From: CAYPQL01 sp964412905
GTDB lineage: Bacteria > Patescibacteriota > Minisyncoccia > JAHIHE01 > JAGLIN01
Reading direction: 5' to 3'
Length of the DNA stretch: 27,701 nt
NCBI GenBank assembly: GCA_964412905.1
Contig: CAYPQL010000013.1
Span: 1-27,701 of the forward strand
The translations under genes were made by a program, and so were the position numbers. Below the pieces are notes generated by a model that was not told where the DNA came from, did not search any database, and was given only the letters and a program-made list of their open reading frames with translations. Of this stretch, positions 1 through 6,421 are shown one piece after another. Each line of letters starts with the position of its first letter. The first letter of the stretch is position 1.

Positions 1-38
1 CGGCTTATTTTAGATGTTTTTTAATGAACAAGAAGAAA

Positions 39-443
39 TTAAGCGGACACTAGTGTTAAAAAGGTAATCGTCAATTGCAAAACAGCCGCGAATAAAACCC
101 AGACTAAATACGGAATTTGAATGTAAGCAAGCCGGCGCGCATGCGGATAAATAGCGGCCATCGCCCAAATAAGAGTGCCTAGAACAAGTAAAATATCAAC
201 GGTTGCAAGAAGATTGTTTTTAAGTCCGAATTGCAAAGGCGTAAAAGCAAGGTTGAAAATTAAATTTAGAATAAACGGCAATGCGACTACAAACCTAATC
301 TGTTTTTTCCGCGCCATCCAAAAAACTTTGCCAAAAGAAATAGCAATCAGAATATAAAGCGCCGTCCACACCGGTCCGAAAAGCCACGGCGGCGGCGACC
401 ACGAAGGCTTGATCAATGACTGATACCAATCGTATGTGTCCAT
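39..443 (-). CDS. tspO: TspO/MBR family membrane protein
   Basis: This encodes a 134-residue integral membrane protein of the TspO/MBR (peripheral benzodiazepine receptor) family, which binds porphyrins and related hydrophobic ligands in the membrane. The N-terminus shows the family hallmark KPSWSPPPWLFGPVWTALY (about residues 12-30), and the C-terminal helix carries the expected IPYLVWVLFAAVLQ segment. Five hydrophobic stretches fit the five-helix fold, although the protein is somewhat shorter than typical members (about 155 residues). The ATG start leaves the WY..LIKP N-terminus normal for the family. It has no close functional partner here; the genes upstream of it are decayed. Its ligand in this organism cannot be told from sequence. 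Family assignment is firm, physiological role is not. Confidence 0.9.
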   Translation of the reverse strand: MDTYDWYQSLIKPSWSPPPWLFGPVWTALYILIAISFGKVFWMARKKQIRFVVALPFILNLIFNLAFTPLQFGLKNNLLATVDILLVLGTLIWAMAAIYPHARRLAYIQIPYLVWVLFAAVLQLTITFLTLVSA

Positions 444-544
444 AGTTTTCTGTTATTAAGCAATAATTACATTTTTGAATATATCTATTTTCTGCTGAAG
501 CGTTAGATTGTTCATTTTACCGGCTTATTTATTATCATCTGGAT

Positions 545-853
545 TTATTTTTTAGATCGCTGCCCTCCATATGCCTTTATAATTTTTTCAAGCAATTCCT
601 TCGGCTGAGTTTCATATTTCTTAAACTTTTTTATATTATCGCGATTTAAATGAAGCTGGCCTTCGCCAGTATTGCCGCGATGCTGATCCCTTGAATAATG
701 TTTGTTATTCTCAACTTCTTTTAAGGCAAATACCCGGTATTTAATCGTATCACGCCAAACAGCGACCCAAATAAAAACATTACAATGCTTCGGCTTTATT
801 CGCTGGAAATTCATATCAAACGATTTTTTGGATTTCCGAGCGAAAGCTTTGAC
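545..853 (-). pseudogene. C-terminal gene remnant, possible nuclease-like protein
   Basis: From the first ATG (814) this reads as an 89-residue protein, but the same frame stays open and protein-like upstream to about 853 (VKAFARKSKKSFD precedes the Met) and then meets an in-frame TAA. No start codon or ribosome-binding site lies at that upstream end. This suggests the C-terminal remnant of a longer protein whose 5' part has been lost. The readable part contains FIWVAVWRDTIKYRVFAL and a His/Arg-rich stretch (KHYSRDQHRGN). The pattern reminds me of restriction-endonuclease-like proteins, but I do not recognise the family with certainty. It lies 13 bp from the end of a broken GIY-YIG gene, so both may be debris of one acquired segment beside tRNA-Pro. 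A genuine short gene starting at 814 remains possible. Confidence 0.45.
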
Positions 854-866
854 TTAAAGAAATTTA

Positions 867-1667
867 TTACATTATGTTTTGAAAACTCACTCCAAATTCT
901 TTTTCTAAAAATTTAATTGTTTTGATTTGACATTCTAAAGACGCTTTGATTAGTTGCGTTGTAAAAAGACCGAAATTATTTTTCCATTTCGCCTCGTTTG
1001 CAGAAACACTTTTAATCCATTTAACTTTGACTAAATATTCTGAATTTTCATTATCTGAGTTTTCAAAAAGACTAGAGCTGGCTAAATTTTGGCTTTTTAG
1101 CGATTTTCCGTCAAATCTGAAATTGAGCACGCGTTTGGCTTTTTCCATAACTTTGCCAATTCCGACATATCCTCTTCGTTTTAAGTATGCCACAACTATA
1201 TCGCCCGGGTTTAATGTTTTTAATGGGTTGCTCCACTTTGAATCTTGGCCAGCCGATAAAAAGCCAAAGTTCTGGCAATCTTCCCATGTTCTAGTTTCTC
1301 CCTCGCCTACATTTACATAGAAAATTCCGTTTTCAAAATCAAAACAATTAAGATTAAGATGAAAACTATTATGCGGTCTAAATTTATCGGCAAAATGGCC
1401 CGACGAAATGTTTGTTAAATTTTTCCCTAACTTCCAAATCAAAGTTTTTTCAATCAAAAATGCTTCACTTTCAGTTAGACCTTTTGCGATAACTTTGATG
1501 ATCGGCTCAAGATCTTTTTTTTGAATTGCTTTTATTCTTTTAGTTTTTTCCGTGTCGCTTGAATCATAGAAATGAGATTTCTTTCTGTTCCCCTTGCCCT
1601 TGCCATAATAAAATTACTCATAGTTTCGAGGATCAATATAGACATAAACATAATAATTATTGTTCAT
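867..1667 (-). pseudogene. LEM-3-like GIY-YIG nuclease gene interrupted by an in-frame TAA
   Basis: The reading frame from the ATG at 1667 to the stop at 867 would encode 266 residues but carries one TAA at codon 18 (1614-1616). The residues before it (YYVYVYIDPRNYE) and after it (FYYGKGKGNRKKSHFY) join into the N-terminal core of a LEM-3-type GIY-YIG nuclease. Codon 18 is probably a former GAA Glu changed by one base. Further features are LTESEAFLIEKTLIW (the conserved Glu helix) and NLTNISSGH. The C-terminal half (about residues 90-266) is a PUA/EVE-like region with GDIVVAYLKRRGYVGIGKV. No frameshift is seen, so the inactivation looks recent. The first ATG after the stop (1457) would make a 196-residue protein lacking the GIY-YIG core. 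Either this is a pseudogene or it is a sequencing error. Recoding of TAA is not known in these bacteria. Confidence 0.85.
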
Positions 1668-1700
1668 AATGATATAAAACATTTTTTATTATTTTTATAG

Positions 1701-1771
1701 TCGGGGTGCCGAGAATCGAACTCGGACCGCGCCCACCCCATGGGCGCGTACTGCCACTATACTACACCCCG
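1701..1771 (-). tRNA. tRNA-Pro (anticodon GGG)
   Basis: On the minus strand the sequence folds as a complete cloverleaf. The acceptor stem is CGGGGTG/CACCCCG with discriminator A, the anticodon stem is CGCCC/GGGCG with loop ATGGGGT (anticodon GGG, reading CCC/CCU), and the T arm is CCGAG-TTCGATT-CTCGG. The variable loop is four bases. The 3' CCA is not encoded (CTA follows). It lies between the broken GIY-YIG gene and the AAAGTT-type hairpin beyond parB. Confidence 0.93.
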
Positions 1772-1773
1772 AA

Positions 1774-1860
1774 ATAAGTTATAAAGTTGAAAGTTATAAA
1801 GTTTGTAAAGTTATGGCCAGAAACACTTTATAAACTTTATAACTTTATGAACTTTATACT
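1774..1860. repeat. AAAGTT-type inverted repeat between tRNA-Pro and parB
   Basis: The left half is built of repeated TAAAGTT units (1774-1814) and the right half of repeated ACTTTAT units (1828-1860). The two halves are largely complementary and would form a long AT-rich hairpin around the ATGGCCAGAAAC centre. The first 38 or so bases recur at 3747-3785 with one inserted T, and a related hairpin lies at 3882-3965. The right arm runs to the parB stop, so it could act as a weak transcript end, but there is no classical GC stem plus T-run. Confidence 0.7.
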
Positions 1861-2737
1861 AATATAACAATTTAACAATTTTATCAAACTCCTCCTCCGA
1901 GAAAAAATCTATGGTTATTTTTCCGGCGGAGCCGCGTTTTTTGATTTGGACTTTGGTTCCAAGCTTCTGCTGAATTTTATCTTCCAAGTCTTGAATATAC
2001 GGGTCGGCTTGCTTCGCGCTTTTTCTTTGATGGGTATGAACTGTCACTTCTTTGACTTTATTTTCAGTATCCCTGACGGTAAAATCTTTTTTTAGAATCA
2101 GCTCGTACAAAGCTCTTTGTTTCTCCGGATTTTCCAATCCGAGAATCGCTCGCGCATGCCCTTCGGTGATTTTCCCCTCAATAAGCCCGCGCTGGATTTC
2201 AACCGGCAGTTCCAAAAGGCGGATCATATTCGCGATTGTGGACCTGTTTTTTCCGGCTCTTTTCGCGATTTCTTCCTGGGTTAGGTTAAATTCGGTTTGA
2301 AGTTTTTTATACGCCCGCGCTTCTTCAATCGGATTAAGATCGTGCCGCTGGATATTTTCAACCAAAGCAAGCTCCAGTTTTTCTTGATTCGTCGCGAGCT
2401 TAACAATGGCGGGAATTTCTTTTTTGCCGACAAGTTTTGACGCCTGAAGCCTTCTTTCTCCCGCTATGAGCTCATATTTTCCTTCGCCGATTTTTGTGAC
2501 GATAATCGGCTGGATAATCCCATGTTCTCTGATTGACTCGGAAAGACTTTTTAAATTTTCGCCGTCAAAATAAAACCTCGGTTGATTCGGATTCGGAACG
2601 ATATTTTCAACCGGAATTTTTATTACTTCTTCCGAGCTGGAAAAGCTTTTCTTTTCCAAGAAAGCTTTGTTATCCCCGCCCAATTTATTCGGGATCAAAG
2701 ACGACAGCCCCGTTCCCAAACTTGTTTTTTTCATCAT
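1859..2737 (-). CDS. parB: Chromosome partitioning protein ParB (Spo0J family)
   Basis: This 292-residue ParB/Spo0J protein binds centromere (parS) DNA and spreads or slides as a CTP-loaded clamp, working with ParA in chromosome segregation. The N-terminus LGTGLSSLIP is the usual ParA-contact peptide. The CTP-binding ParB/Srx domain follows, with IVPNPNQPR, GERRLQASKL and ENIQRHDLNPIEEA. The helix-turn-helix (about residues 155-180) contains TQEEIAKRAGKNRSTIANMIRLLELP, and a short dimerisation domain ends the protein. The length is normal. The start is ATGATG; either Met is possible. It lies downstream of parA on the same strand but is separated by about 200 bp that contains a palindromic repeat. 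No canonical parS (TGTTTCACGTGAAACA) was seen in the window, so its sites are elsewhere or divergent. Confidence 0.96.
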   Translation of the reverse strand: MMKKTSLGTGLSSLIPNKLGGDNKAFLEKKSFSSSEEVIKIPVENIVPNPNQPRFYFDGENLKSLSESIREHGIIQPIIVTKIGEGKYELIAGERRLQASKLVGKKEIPAIVKLATNQEKLELALVENIQRHDLNPIEEARAYKKLQTEFNLTQEEIAKRAGKNRSTIANMIRLLELPVEIQRGLIEGKITEGHARAILGLENPEKQRALYELILKKDFTVRDTENKVKEVTVHTHQRKSAKQADPYIQDLEDKIQQKLGTKVQIKKRGSAGKITIDFFSEEEFDKIVKLLY

Positions 2738-2770
2738 AGTAAATTCATATTAACATTTTAACAAAAGAAT

Positions 2771-2854
2771 TGTCATTTCGAGCGTGTCGCGAGAAATCTG
2801 AATATTTTCGAAATTTCTAAGGCCATAGATTTCTCGCTGATGCTCGAAATGACA
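2771..2854. repeat. 84-bp palindromic dispersed repeat, TGTCATTTCGAGC family, copy 1
   Basis: The outer arms TGTCATTTCGAGC and GCTCGAAATGACA are perfect inverted repeats, and the inner arms GCGAGAAATCT and AGATTTCTCGC pair as well, leaving a long stem with a small internal bulge. A second diverged member lies at 8577-8662. It sits in the parA-parB gap. No protein is encoded, so it looks like a REP- or MITE-type element. Confidence 0.85.
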
Positions 2855-2922
2855 AAATTTATCTTTGCCATAAAAATAGCATCTCTACGCCAACCAATAA
2901 CAATTTAAACTTAGCAATTTAT

Positions 2923-2957
2923 ATTCCAAATTCAAAATTCTAAACTCCAGCTTCCAA
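2923..2957. repeat. Degenerate heptad repeat at the 3' end of parA
   Basis: Five consecutive 7-base units (ATTCCAA, ATTCAAA, ATTCTAA, ACTCCAG, CTTCCAA) run from the parA-parB gap across the parA stop codon into its last codons. Similar degenerate heptads occur at several other gene borders in the window. Confidence 0.5.
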
Positions 2958-3707
2958 TCCAATCATCTCCCTTGCCAAATAATCATACGCCTTCGCTCCG
3001 GCGCTTTCGGGCGCGTATTGCAGAATTGTTTTTCCGAAACTTGGAGCTTCCGCCAGCGCGACATTTCTTGGAATAACGGCGTCAAAAACATATCCGGGAA
3101 AATGCCTGCGAACTTCTTTTTCAACTTGATGCGCGAGCTGGTTCCTTTTGTCATACATTGTCAGGACAGCGCCCATAATTTTGAGGTCCGCTTTGAGATT
3201 AGTTTGAATAAGCTGAATTGAATTCAAAAGCTGGCTCAATCCTTCCAGCGCGTAATATTCGCATTGGATTGGAACGATGATTTCATCCGCCGCCGTAAGG
3301 CTGTTTATGGTCAAAAGCCCCAAACTCGGAGGACAGTCAATGAGGATATAGTCGTATTCTGATTTTACATCTTTGATCGCGTTATGAAATTTATATTCCC
3401 TTTCCGCCGCTTCAACAAGCTCAATAGTCGCTCCAGCCAAATCTTGAGTGGCGGCGACAAGATCAAGCCTGAGCAAAGATGTTTTTATAATGGCGTCCTT
3501 GAGAAGAGCTTTTCCCGAGATGACATCATATATATTTGTTTCAAAATTCTCCGGCCGAAAGCCCAACCCGGTCGTCGCGTTCGCCTGCGGATCCATATCA
3601 ATCAAAAGAATTTTCTTCCCGTGAGAAACTAAATAAGCCCCCAGATTTACTGTAGTCGTAGATTTCCCCACCCCTCCTTTTTGATTTACCAATGCGATTA
3701 CACTCAT
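2940..3707 (-). CDS. parA: Chromosome partitioning ATPase ParA (Soj)
   Basis: This 255-residue ParA/MinD-type ATPase drives segregation of ParB-bound DNA by ATP-dependent binding to the nucleoid. The deviant Walker A motif KGGVGKSTT lies at residues 10-18 with the signature Lys at its start. The Walker A' segment is KILLIDMDPQANAT, the Walker B segment is YDYILIDCPPSLGLL, and a C-terminal IPRNVALAEAPSFGK motif follows. The length matches chromosomal Soj proteins, and there is no N-terminal HTH as in plasmid ParA. The ATG at 3707 lies directly behind a good promoter, so the mRNA is probably leaderless. It is upstream of parB in the normal order. AT-rich repeats lie on both sides of the locus, and tRNA-Leu lies beyond. 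Confidence 0.97.
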   Translation of the reverse strand: MSVIALVNQKGGVGKSTTTVNLGAYLVSHGKKILLIDMDPQANATTGLGFRPENFETNIYDVISGKALLKDAIIKTSLLRLDLVAATQDLAGATIELVEAAEREYKFHNAIKDVKSEYDYILIDCPPSLGLLTINSLTAADEIIVPIQCEYYALEGLSQLLNSIQLIQTNLKADLKIMGAVLTMYDKRNQLAHQVEKEVRRHFPGYVFDAVIPRNVALAEAPSFGKTILQYAPESAGAKAYDYLAREMIGLEAGV

Positions 3708-3742
3708 AAGTTCATTATAATATACGAAACCATAATTGACAA
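3708..3742 (-). promoter_or_regulatory. parA promoter, probably leaderless
   Basis: On the minus strand TTGTCA (3737-3742) and TATAAT (3714-3719) are separated by 17 bp. Transcription would begin about seven bases past the -10, at or next to the A of the parA ATG (3707). No Shine-Dalgarno sequence could exist on such a transcript. Confidence 0.7.
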
Positions 3743-3746
3743 ATAT

Positions 3747-3785
3747 ATAAGTTATAAAGTTGAAAGTTTATAAAGTTTGTAAAGT
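3747..3785. repeat. Direct copy of the left arm of the AAAGTT-type repeat
   Basis: This stretch repeats 1774-1812 almost exactly (one extra T), just upstream of the parA promoter. The rest of the parA-to-tRNA gap (3786-3880) is AT-rich without a recognisable gene. Confidence 0.7.
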
Positions 3786-3881
3786 AAAATTAGATATTCT
3801 TTATTTTTTTGAAAATAAAAACAGACAAACTTGATTGATTGACTAAATTATTAAATTATTGTATTGTTATATCAATATGCA

Positions 3882-3965
3882 GTATAAAGCTCATAAAGTT
3901 ATAAAGTTTGTAAAGTTCTTTTTGAAATTACTTTATGGACTTTATGACTTTTAACTTTATAACTC
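3882..3965. repeat. AAAGTT-type inverted repeat upstream of tRNA-Leu
   Basis: The left arm is made of ATAAAGTTATAAAGTTTGT-like units (about 3882-3916) and the right arm of ACTTTAT/AACTTTATAAC units (about 3931-3965). About 20 of the innermost 23 positions pair. It is the counterpart of the repeat at 1774-1860 on the other side of parAB. Confidence 0.7.
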
Positions 3966-3971
3966 ATTTTT

Positions 3972-4053
3972 GCCGGAGTGGCGGAATTGGCAGACGCGCA
4001 CGACTCAAAATCGTGTGGATCACTCCATGAGGGTTCGATTCCCTCCTCCGGCA
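3972..4053 (+). tRNA. tRNA-Leu (anticodon CAA)
   Basis: The class II cloverleaf has acceptor GCCGGAG/CTCCGGC with discriminator A, anticodon stem CACGA/TCGTG with loop CTCAAAA (anticodon CAA, reading UUG), a long variable arm (TGGATCACTCCA region) and T arm GAGGG-TTCGATT-CCCTC. CCA is not encoded. The HEPN gene begins 23 bp downstream. Confidence 0.95.
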
Positions 4054-4076
4054 CAAGATAATTTTAAAAAATAAAT

Positions 4077-4484
4077 ATGGATAAATCGCAGATTAAAAAA
4101 ATTGTAAACTATTGGAAAGAAACGGCTGAATATGACCGTGAAATTATGAATAGTTTGTTTAAAAGCAAAAAATATTATGGCTGTTTATTTTTTGGCCATA
4201 TTGTTTTGGAAAAAGTTTTGAAAGCCTTGGTTGTTCAAAATACAAAACAGCAAGCGCCATATACGCATGATCTCGTTAGACTTGAAGAAATCGCTAATAT
4301 AGGGTTACCAAAAGAAGAAATAGAATTATTAAAAGAGGTCAACAGTTTTAATATTAAAACTCGTTATCCCGATTATAAGCTGAAATTTTACAAGCTTTGC
4401 AATAAAGAATTTACTAAAAATTATTTTGATAAAATTATTATTCTATACAAAAAACTATGTCAAAAAATAACGCAAAAAAAATAG
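4077..4484 (+). CDS. HEPN domain protein of a HEPN/MNT pair
   Basis: This 135-residue helical protein belongs to the HEPN superfamily. The N-terminal helix pattern (WKETAEYDREIMNSLFKSKKYYGCLFFGHIVLEKVLKALVV), the APYTHDLVRL segment and the ending NSFNIKTRYPDYK are typical of HEPN proteins encoded next to a minimal nucleotidyltransferase. In many such pairs HEPN is an RNase toxin with an Rx4-6H motif. Here the expected place reads TRYPDYKLKFYKL with no His, so RNase activity is not supported and it may belong to the non-nucleolytic TRYPD branch. It starts 23 bp after tRNA-Leu without a visible promoter or Shine-Dalgarno site, so it may be read through from the tRNA. Its 3' end overlaps the partner gene by 28 bp. 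Confidence 0.85.
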   Translation: MDKSQIKKIVNYWKETAEYDREIMNSLFKSKKYYGCLFFGHIVLEKVLKALVVQNTKQQAPYTHDLVRLEEIANIGLPKEEIELLKEVNSFNIKTRYPDYKLKFYKLCNKEFTKNYFDKIIILYKKLCQKITQKK

Positions 4485-4771
4485 TCGAAGAATATGCCGG
4501 AAAATTGAAAAAGGAGAATTATCCTTTTTCGGCTATATATTTATTTGGCTCATACGCGCAGAATAAAAACAACAAATGGAGCGATATTGATGTTGCGGTA
4601 GTTTCGGATAAATTAAAAAGAAATTGGTGGAAGAATGAAATATTATTGTCGCATATCAGCTTGGATATTGACTCCAGAATTGAACCGCATGGATTTACGG
4701 TAAAAGGATTTGAAGACGACAGCGACCCAATGGTTTATGAAATTAAAAAAACGGGGATTAGGGTGGTTTAG
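4457..4771 (+). CDS. Minimal nucleotidyltransferase (MNT) of a HEPN/MNT pair
   Basis: This 104-residue protein of the DNA polymerase beta-like nucleotidyltransferase superfamily has the catalytic signature LFGSYAQ...SDIDVAVV (GS motif at about residues 32-33, DxD at about 45-47). MNT partners act as antitoxins of HEPN toxins, in some systems by adding AMP to the toxin. The start overlaps the end of the HEPN gene by 28 bp, which indicates translational coupling and a two-gene operon. A bidirectional hairpin terminator follows the stop. The third acidic residue of the active site is not obvious in the short C-terminal part (possibly the Asp in SLDIDSR). The pairing is certain; whether it works as toxin-antitoxin is inference. 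Confidence 0.88.
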   Translation: MSKNNAKKIVEEYAGKLKKENYPFSAIYLFGSYAQNKNNKWSDIDVAVVSDKLKRNWWKNEILLSHISLDIDSRIEPHGFTVKGFEDDSDPMVYEIKKTGIRVV

Positions 4772-4783
4772 GATAAAAAAAGA

Positions 4784-4812
4784 GAGTTCATGAGAACTCA
4801 ATATTATTTTTT
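4784..4812. terminator. Bidirectional intrinsic terminator between convergent genes
   Basis: The stem GAGTTC/GAACTC (loop ATGA, 4784-4799) is followed on the plus strand by AATATTATTTTTTTT and on the minus strand by TCTTTTTTTA. It can end both the HEPN/MNT transcript and the convergent membrane-protein transcript. Confidence 0.75.
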
Positions 4813-5187
4813 TTGCTTTATAAATATTTTATAAAGCATACTGTTCCCAGACTTTATTATGCCTTCAGTTATGTCATCAAGAGACGGCATATATAAAGCG
4901 CTGAGTAGCATAAGGATTATCCATACTCCGATGATCCGTAAACTATTAATCCACTGCGTTAAAAACGCGCTGATTGCAAGTATAATAGTTATTGCAAACA
5001 TCGCCATGTACCCCACCCTTTCTCTTGCGCCGTAGAAGGAATCTGGACGATCAATTGTTTCGAGCATGGATCTGACATTTCCTCTTAGAATTCTTTTTTT
5101 ATAATCAGAGAATTCTTCGCAATTGTTTATGTCTATTCTTATTTTAGATATTTTTTCATATATTTCAACAGCTTTTATTTCAGCCAT
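4804..5187 (-). CDS. Small membrane protein of unknown function
   Basis: I do not recognise the family. The N-terminal half is charged and probably helical (AEIKAVEIYEKISKIRIDINN), with a conserved-looking LRGNVRSMLETIDRPDSFYGARERVGY stretch. Two hydrophobic helices (YMAMFAITIILAISAFL and IIGVWIILMLLSALY) and a short tail follow. I chose the ATG at 5187 (127 residues) over the in-frame ATG at 5217. A strong GGAGG (5196-5200) lies 8 bp before 5187, and the upstream ATG falls inside the likely promoter (TTGACA at 5229-5234, TAAACT at 5207-5212, 16-bp spacing). It is a single-gene unit, convergent with the HEPN/MNT pair and divergent from the protease gene. Confidence 0.7.
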   Translation of the reverse strand: MAEIKAVEIYEKISKIRIDINNCEEFSDYKKRILRGNVRSMLETIDRPDSFYGARERVGYMAMFAITIILAISAFLTQWINSLRIIGVWIILMLLSALYMPSLDDITEGIIKSGNSMLYKIFIKQKK

Positions 5188-5195
5188 TTTTTCTA

Positions 5196-5234
5196 CCTCC
5201 GCTTTAAGTTTATACATTTATTGGCTTTTGTCAA
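5196..5234 (-). promoter_or_regulatory. Promoter and ribosome-binding site of the 4804-5187 gene
   Basis: A perfect TTGACA (5229-5234), 16-bp spacer and TAAACT (5207-5212) are followed by GGAGG (5196-5200), 8 bp from the ATG at 5187. It is one of the few clear Shine-Dalgarno sites in the window and decides the start codon. Confidence 0.65.
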
Positions 5235-5336
5235 ATTTTTTAAAGTAAAACCTAAAACACAAAAAAGGCAAAAAGCCTTGTTTTTTTGAATAGAGGTGTT
5301 ATACTTGTTAATATAATTTATTAAATAATAAACTCT

Positions 5337-6311
5337 ATGGAAACCAAAAATCTAATCCAAAAAATTGAGAAGGCGAGGAATTCAAAGGTGATAACTTATG
5401 TGACGGGAGATCGGCAGCCGTTTGTGACGAAGGTGGCGGATGATATTATTCCGATATTCGCGAAGCATTTGGAAAAAATCGGCAGGCAGAAGACGATCAG
5501 TTTATTTTTGTACACGAGAGGCGGAGATATGATTACGCCGATTCGGCTGATAAAGCTGATTAGGAGCTATGCGGATGAAATTGAGATGATTATTCCCTAT
5601 CGCGCGCACAGCGCGGGGACTTTGATTTCCATCGGCGCGGACAAAATCGTGATGGGCAGGCTTGGCGAGCTAAGCCCGGTTGATCCTTCAACGGGACATC
5701 CTTTTAATCCGGAAAATCCGCTTAATCCGAAGCAGAAAATGGAAATCAGCGTGGAAGATTTGAATTCCTATTTCTTGCTTGCCAAAGAAAAAGCAGGCGT
5801 GAAAGACGAACAAATGGTAAATGTCTTTGAAGACCTTACCGCAAAAATCCATCCGCTCTCTTTGGGAAATGCCTATCGCGCGACCAGAATGGCAAAACAA
5901 ATCACGGAAAAATTATTGCTGATGCATTTTGACGCTAAAGCTGATAAAGAAAAAATTGACAGCATCGTCAAAGAAATTACTGGAGACATCTGTATTCACG
6001 GCTATCCAATCACCCGAGACGAAGCGGATTCTCTCGGACTGAATATGATTGAGCCTGATTCTGATCTAGAGAAAACTATGTGGAATTTATTTGAAAGCTA
6101 CGCGGAAAAAATGGAGCTTAAGAAAAAGTTTGATCCGGTCGCGCTTCTGGGAAGCCAAGAAATGGCAGCTTTTAAATATTACGGAGCGTTCATTGAAAGT
6201 GCCGATTTGACCGACGGTTTTGTCTTTGACGGAAAAATCAGGAGAATCATCAAAGACAACCGCGCCAACATTGACGTCAATGTTGAGTCATCAGTTTGGG
6301 AAAATTTGTAG
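5337..6311 (+). CDS. SDH/SppA-like Clp-fold serine protease, cytosolic
   Basis: This 324-residue protein belongs to the serine dehydrogenase proteinase (SDH) group of the ClpP/crotonase fold. The oxyanion strand SLFLYTRGGDMITP (about residues 54-68) is followed by YRAHSAGTLISIGADKIVM with the likely nucleophile Ser92, and then by GELSPVDPSTGHP, the usual segment after the active-site helix. Relatives cleave peptides, often at the membrane, but this copy has no signal peptide or N-terminal membrane helix, so it is probably cytoplasmic. A TATAAT lies at 5312-5317, but the -35 is unclear. A strong terminator follows, so it is a single-gene unit. The substrate is unknown. Confidence 0.85.
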   Translation: METKNLIQKIEKARNSKVITYVTGDRQPFVTKVADDIIPIFAKHLEKIGRQKTISLFLYTRGGDMITPIRLIKLIRSYADEIEMIIPYRAHSAGTLISIGADKIVMGRLGELSPVDPSTGHPFNPENPLNPKQKMEISVEDLNSYFLLAKEKAGVKDEQMVNVFEDLTAKIHPLSLGNAYRATRMAKQITEKLLLMHFDAKADKEKIDSIVKEITGDICIHGYPITRDEADSLGLNMIEPDSDLEKTMWNLFESYAEKMELKKKFDPVALLGSQEMAAFKYYGAFIESADLTDGFVFDGKIRRIIKDNRANIDVNVESSVWENL

Positions 6312-6315
6312 ATTG

Positions 6316-6350
6316 GTATGTAGTATGTAGTGTGTCGTATTTAGTATTTT
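6316..6350. repeat. Heptad repeat after the protease gene
   Basis: Five tandem 7-base units are visible: GTATGTA, GTATGTA, GTGTGTC, GTATTTA, GTATTTT. The array starts just past the stop codon and before the terminator hairpin. Confidence 0.7.
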
Positions 6351-6357
6351 TTGCATT

Positions 6358-6386
6358 AGTCCAAGTCTCATAGCTTGGACTTTTTT
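6358..6386 (+). terminator. Intrinsic terminator of the Clp-fold protease gene
   Basis: A perfect 8-bp stem AGTCCAAG/CTTGGACT with loop TCTCATAG is followed by a run of T (6381-6386). Confidence 0.85.
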
Positions 6387-6398
6387 GCTTTCTAATAA

Positions 6399-6421
6399 AT
6401 CCTAAAGTCAGGCTTTAGGAT
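6399..6421 (-). terminator. Hairpin overlapping the uppP stop, possible weak terminator
   Basis: A 9-bp perfect stem ATCCTAAAG/CTTTAGGAT overlaps the last codons of uppP. On the minus strand only TTATTAG follows, so termination would be weak; it may instead protect the 3' end. Confidence 0.4.

Noticed and set aside
1614..1616. Recoded TAA stop in the GIY-YIG gene
   Set aside because: Recoding in candidate-phyla bacteria is known for TGA, and other genes here end normally with TAA; a nonsense change or sequence error is simpler.
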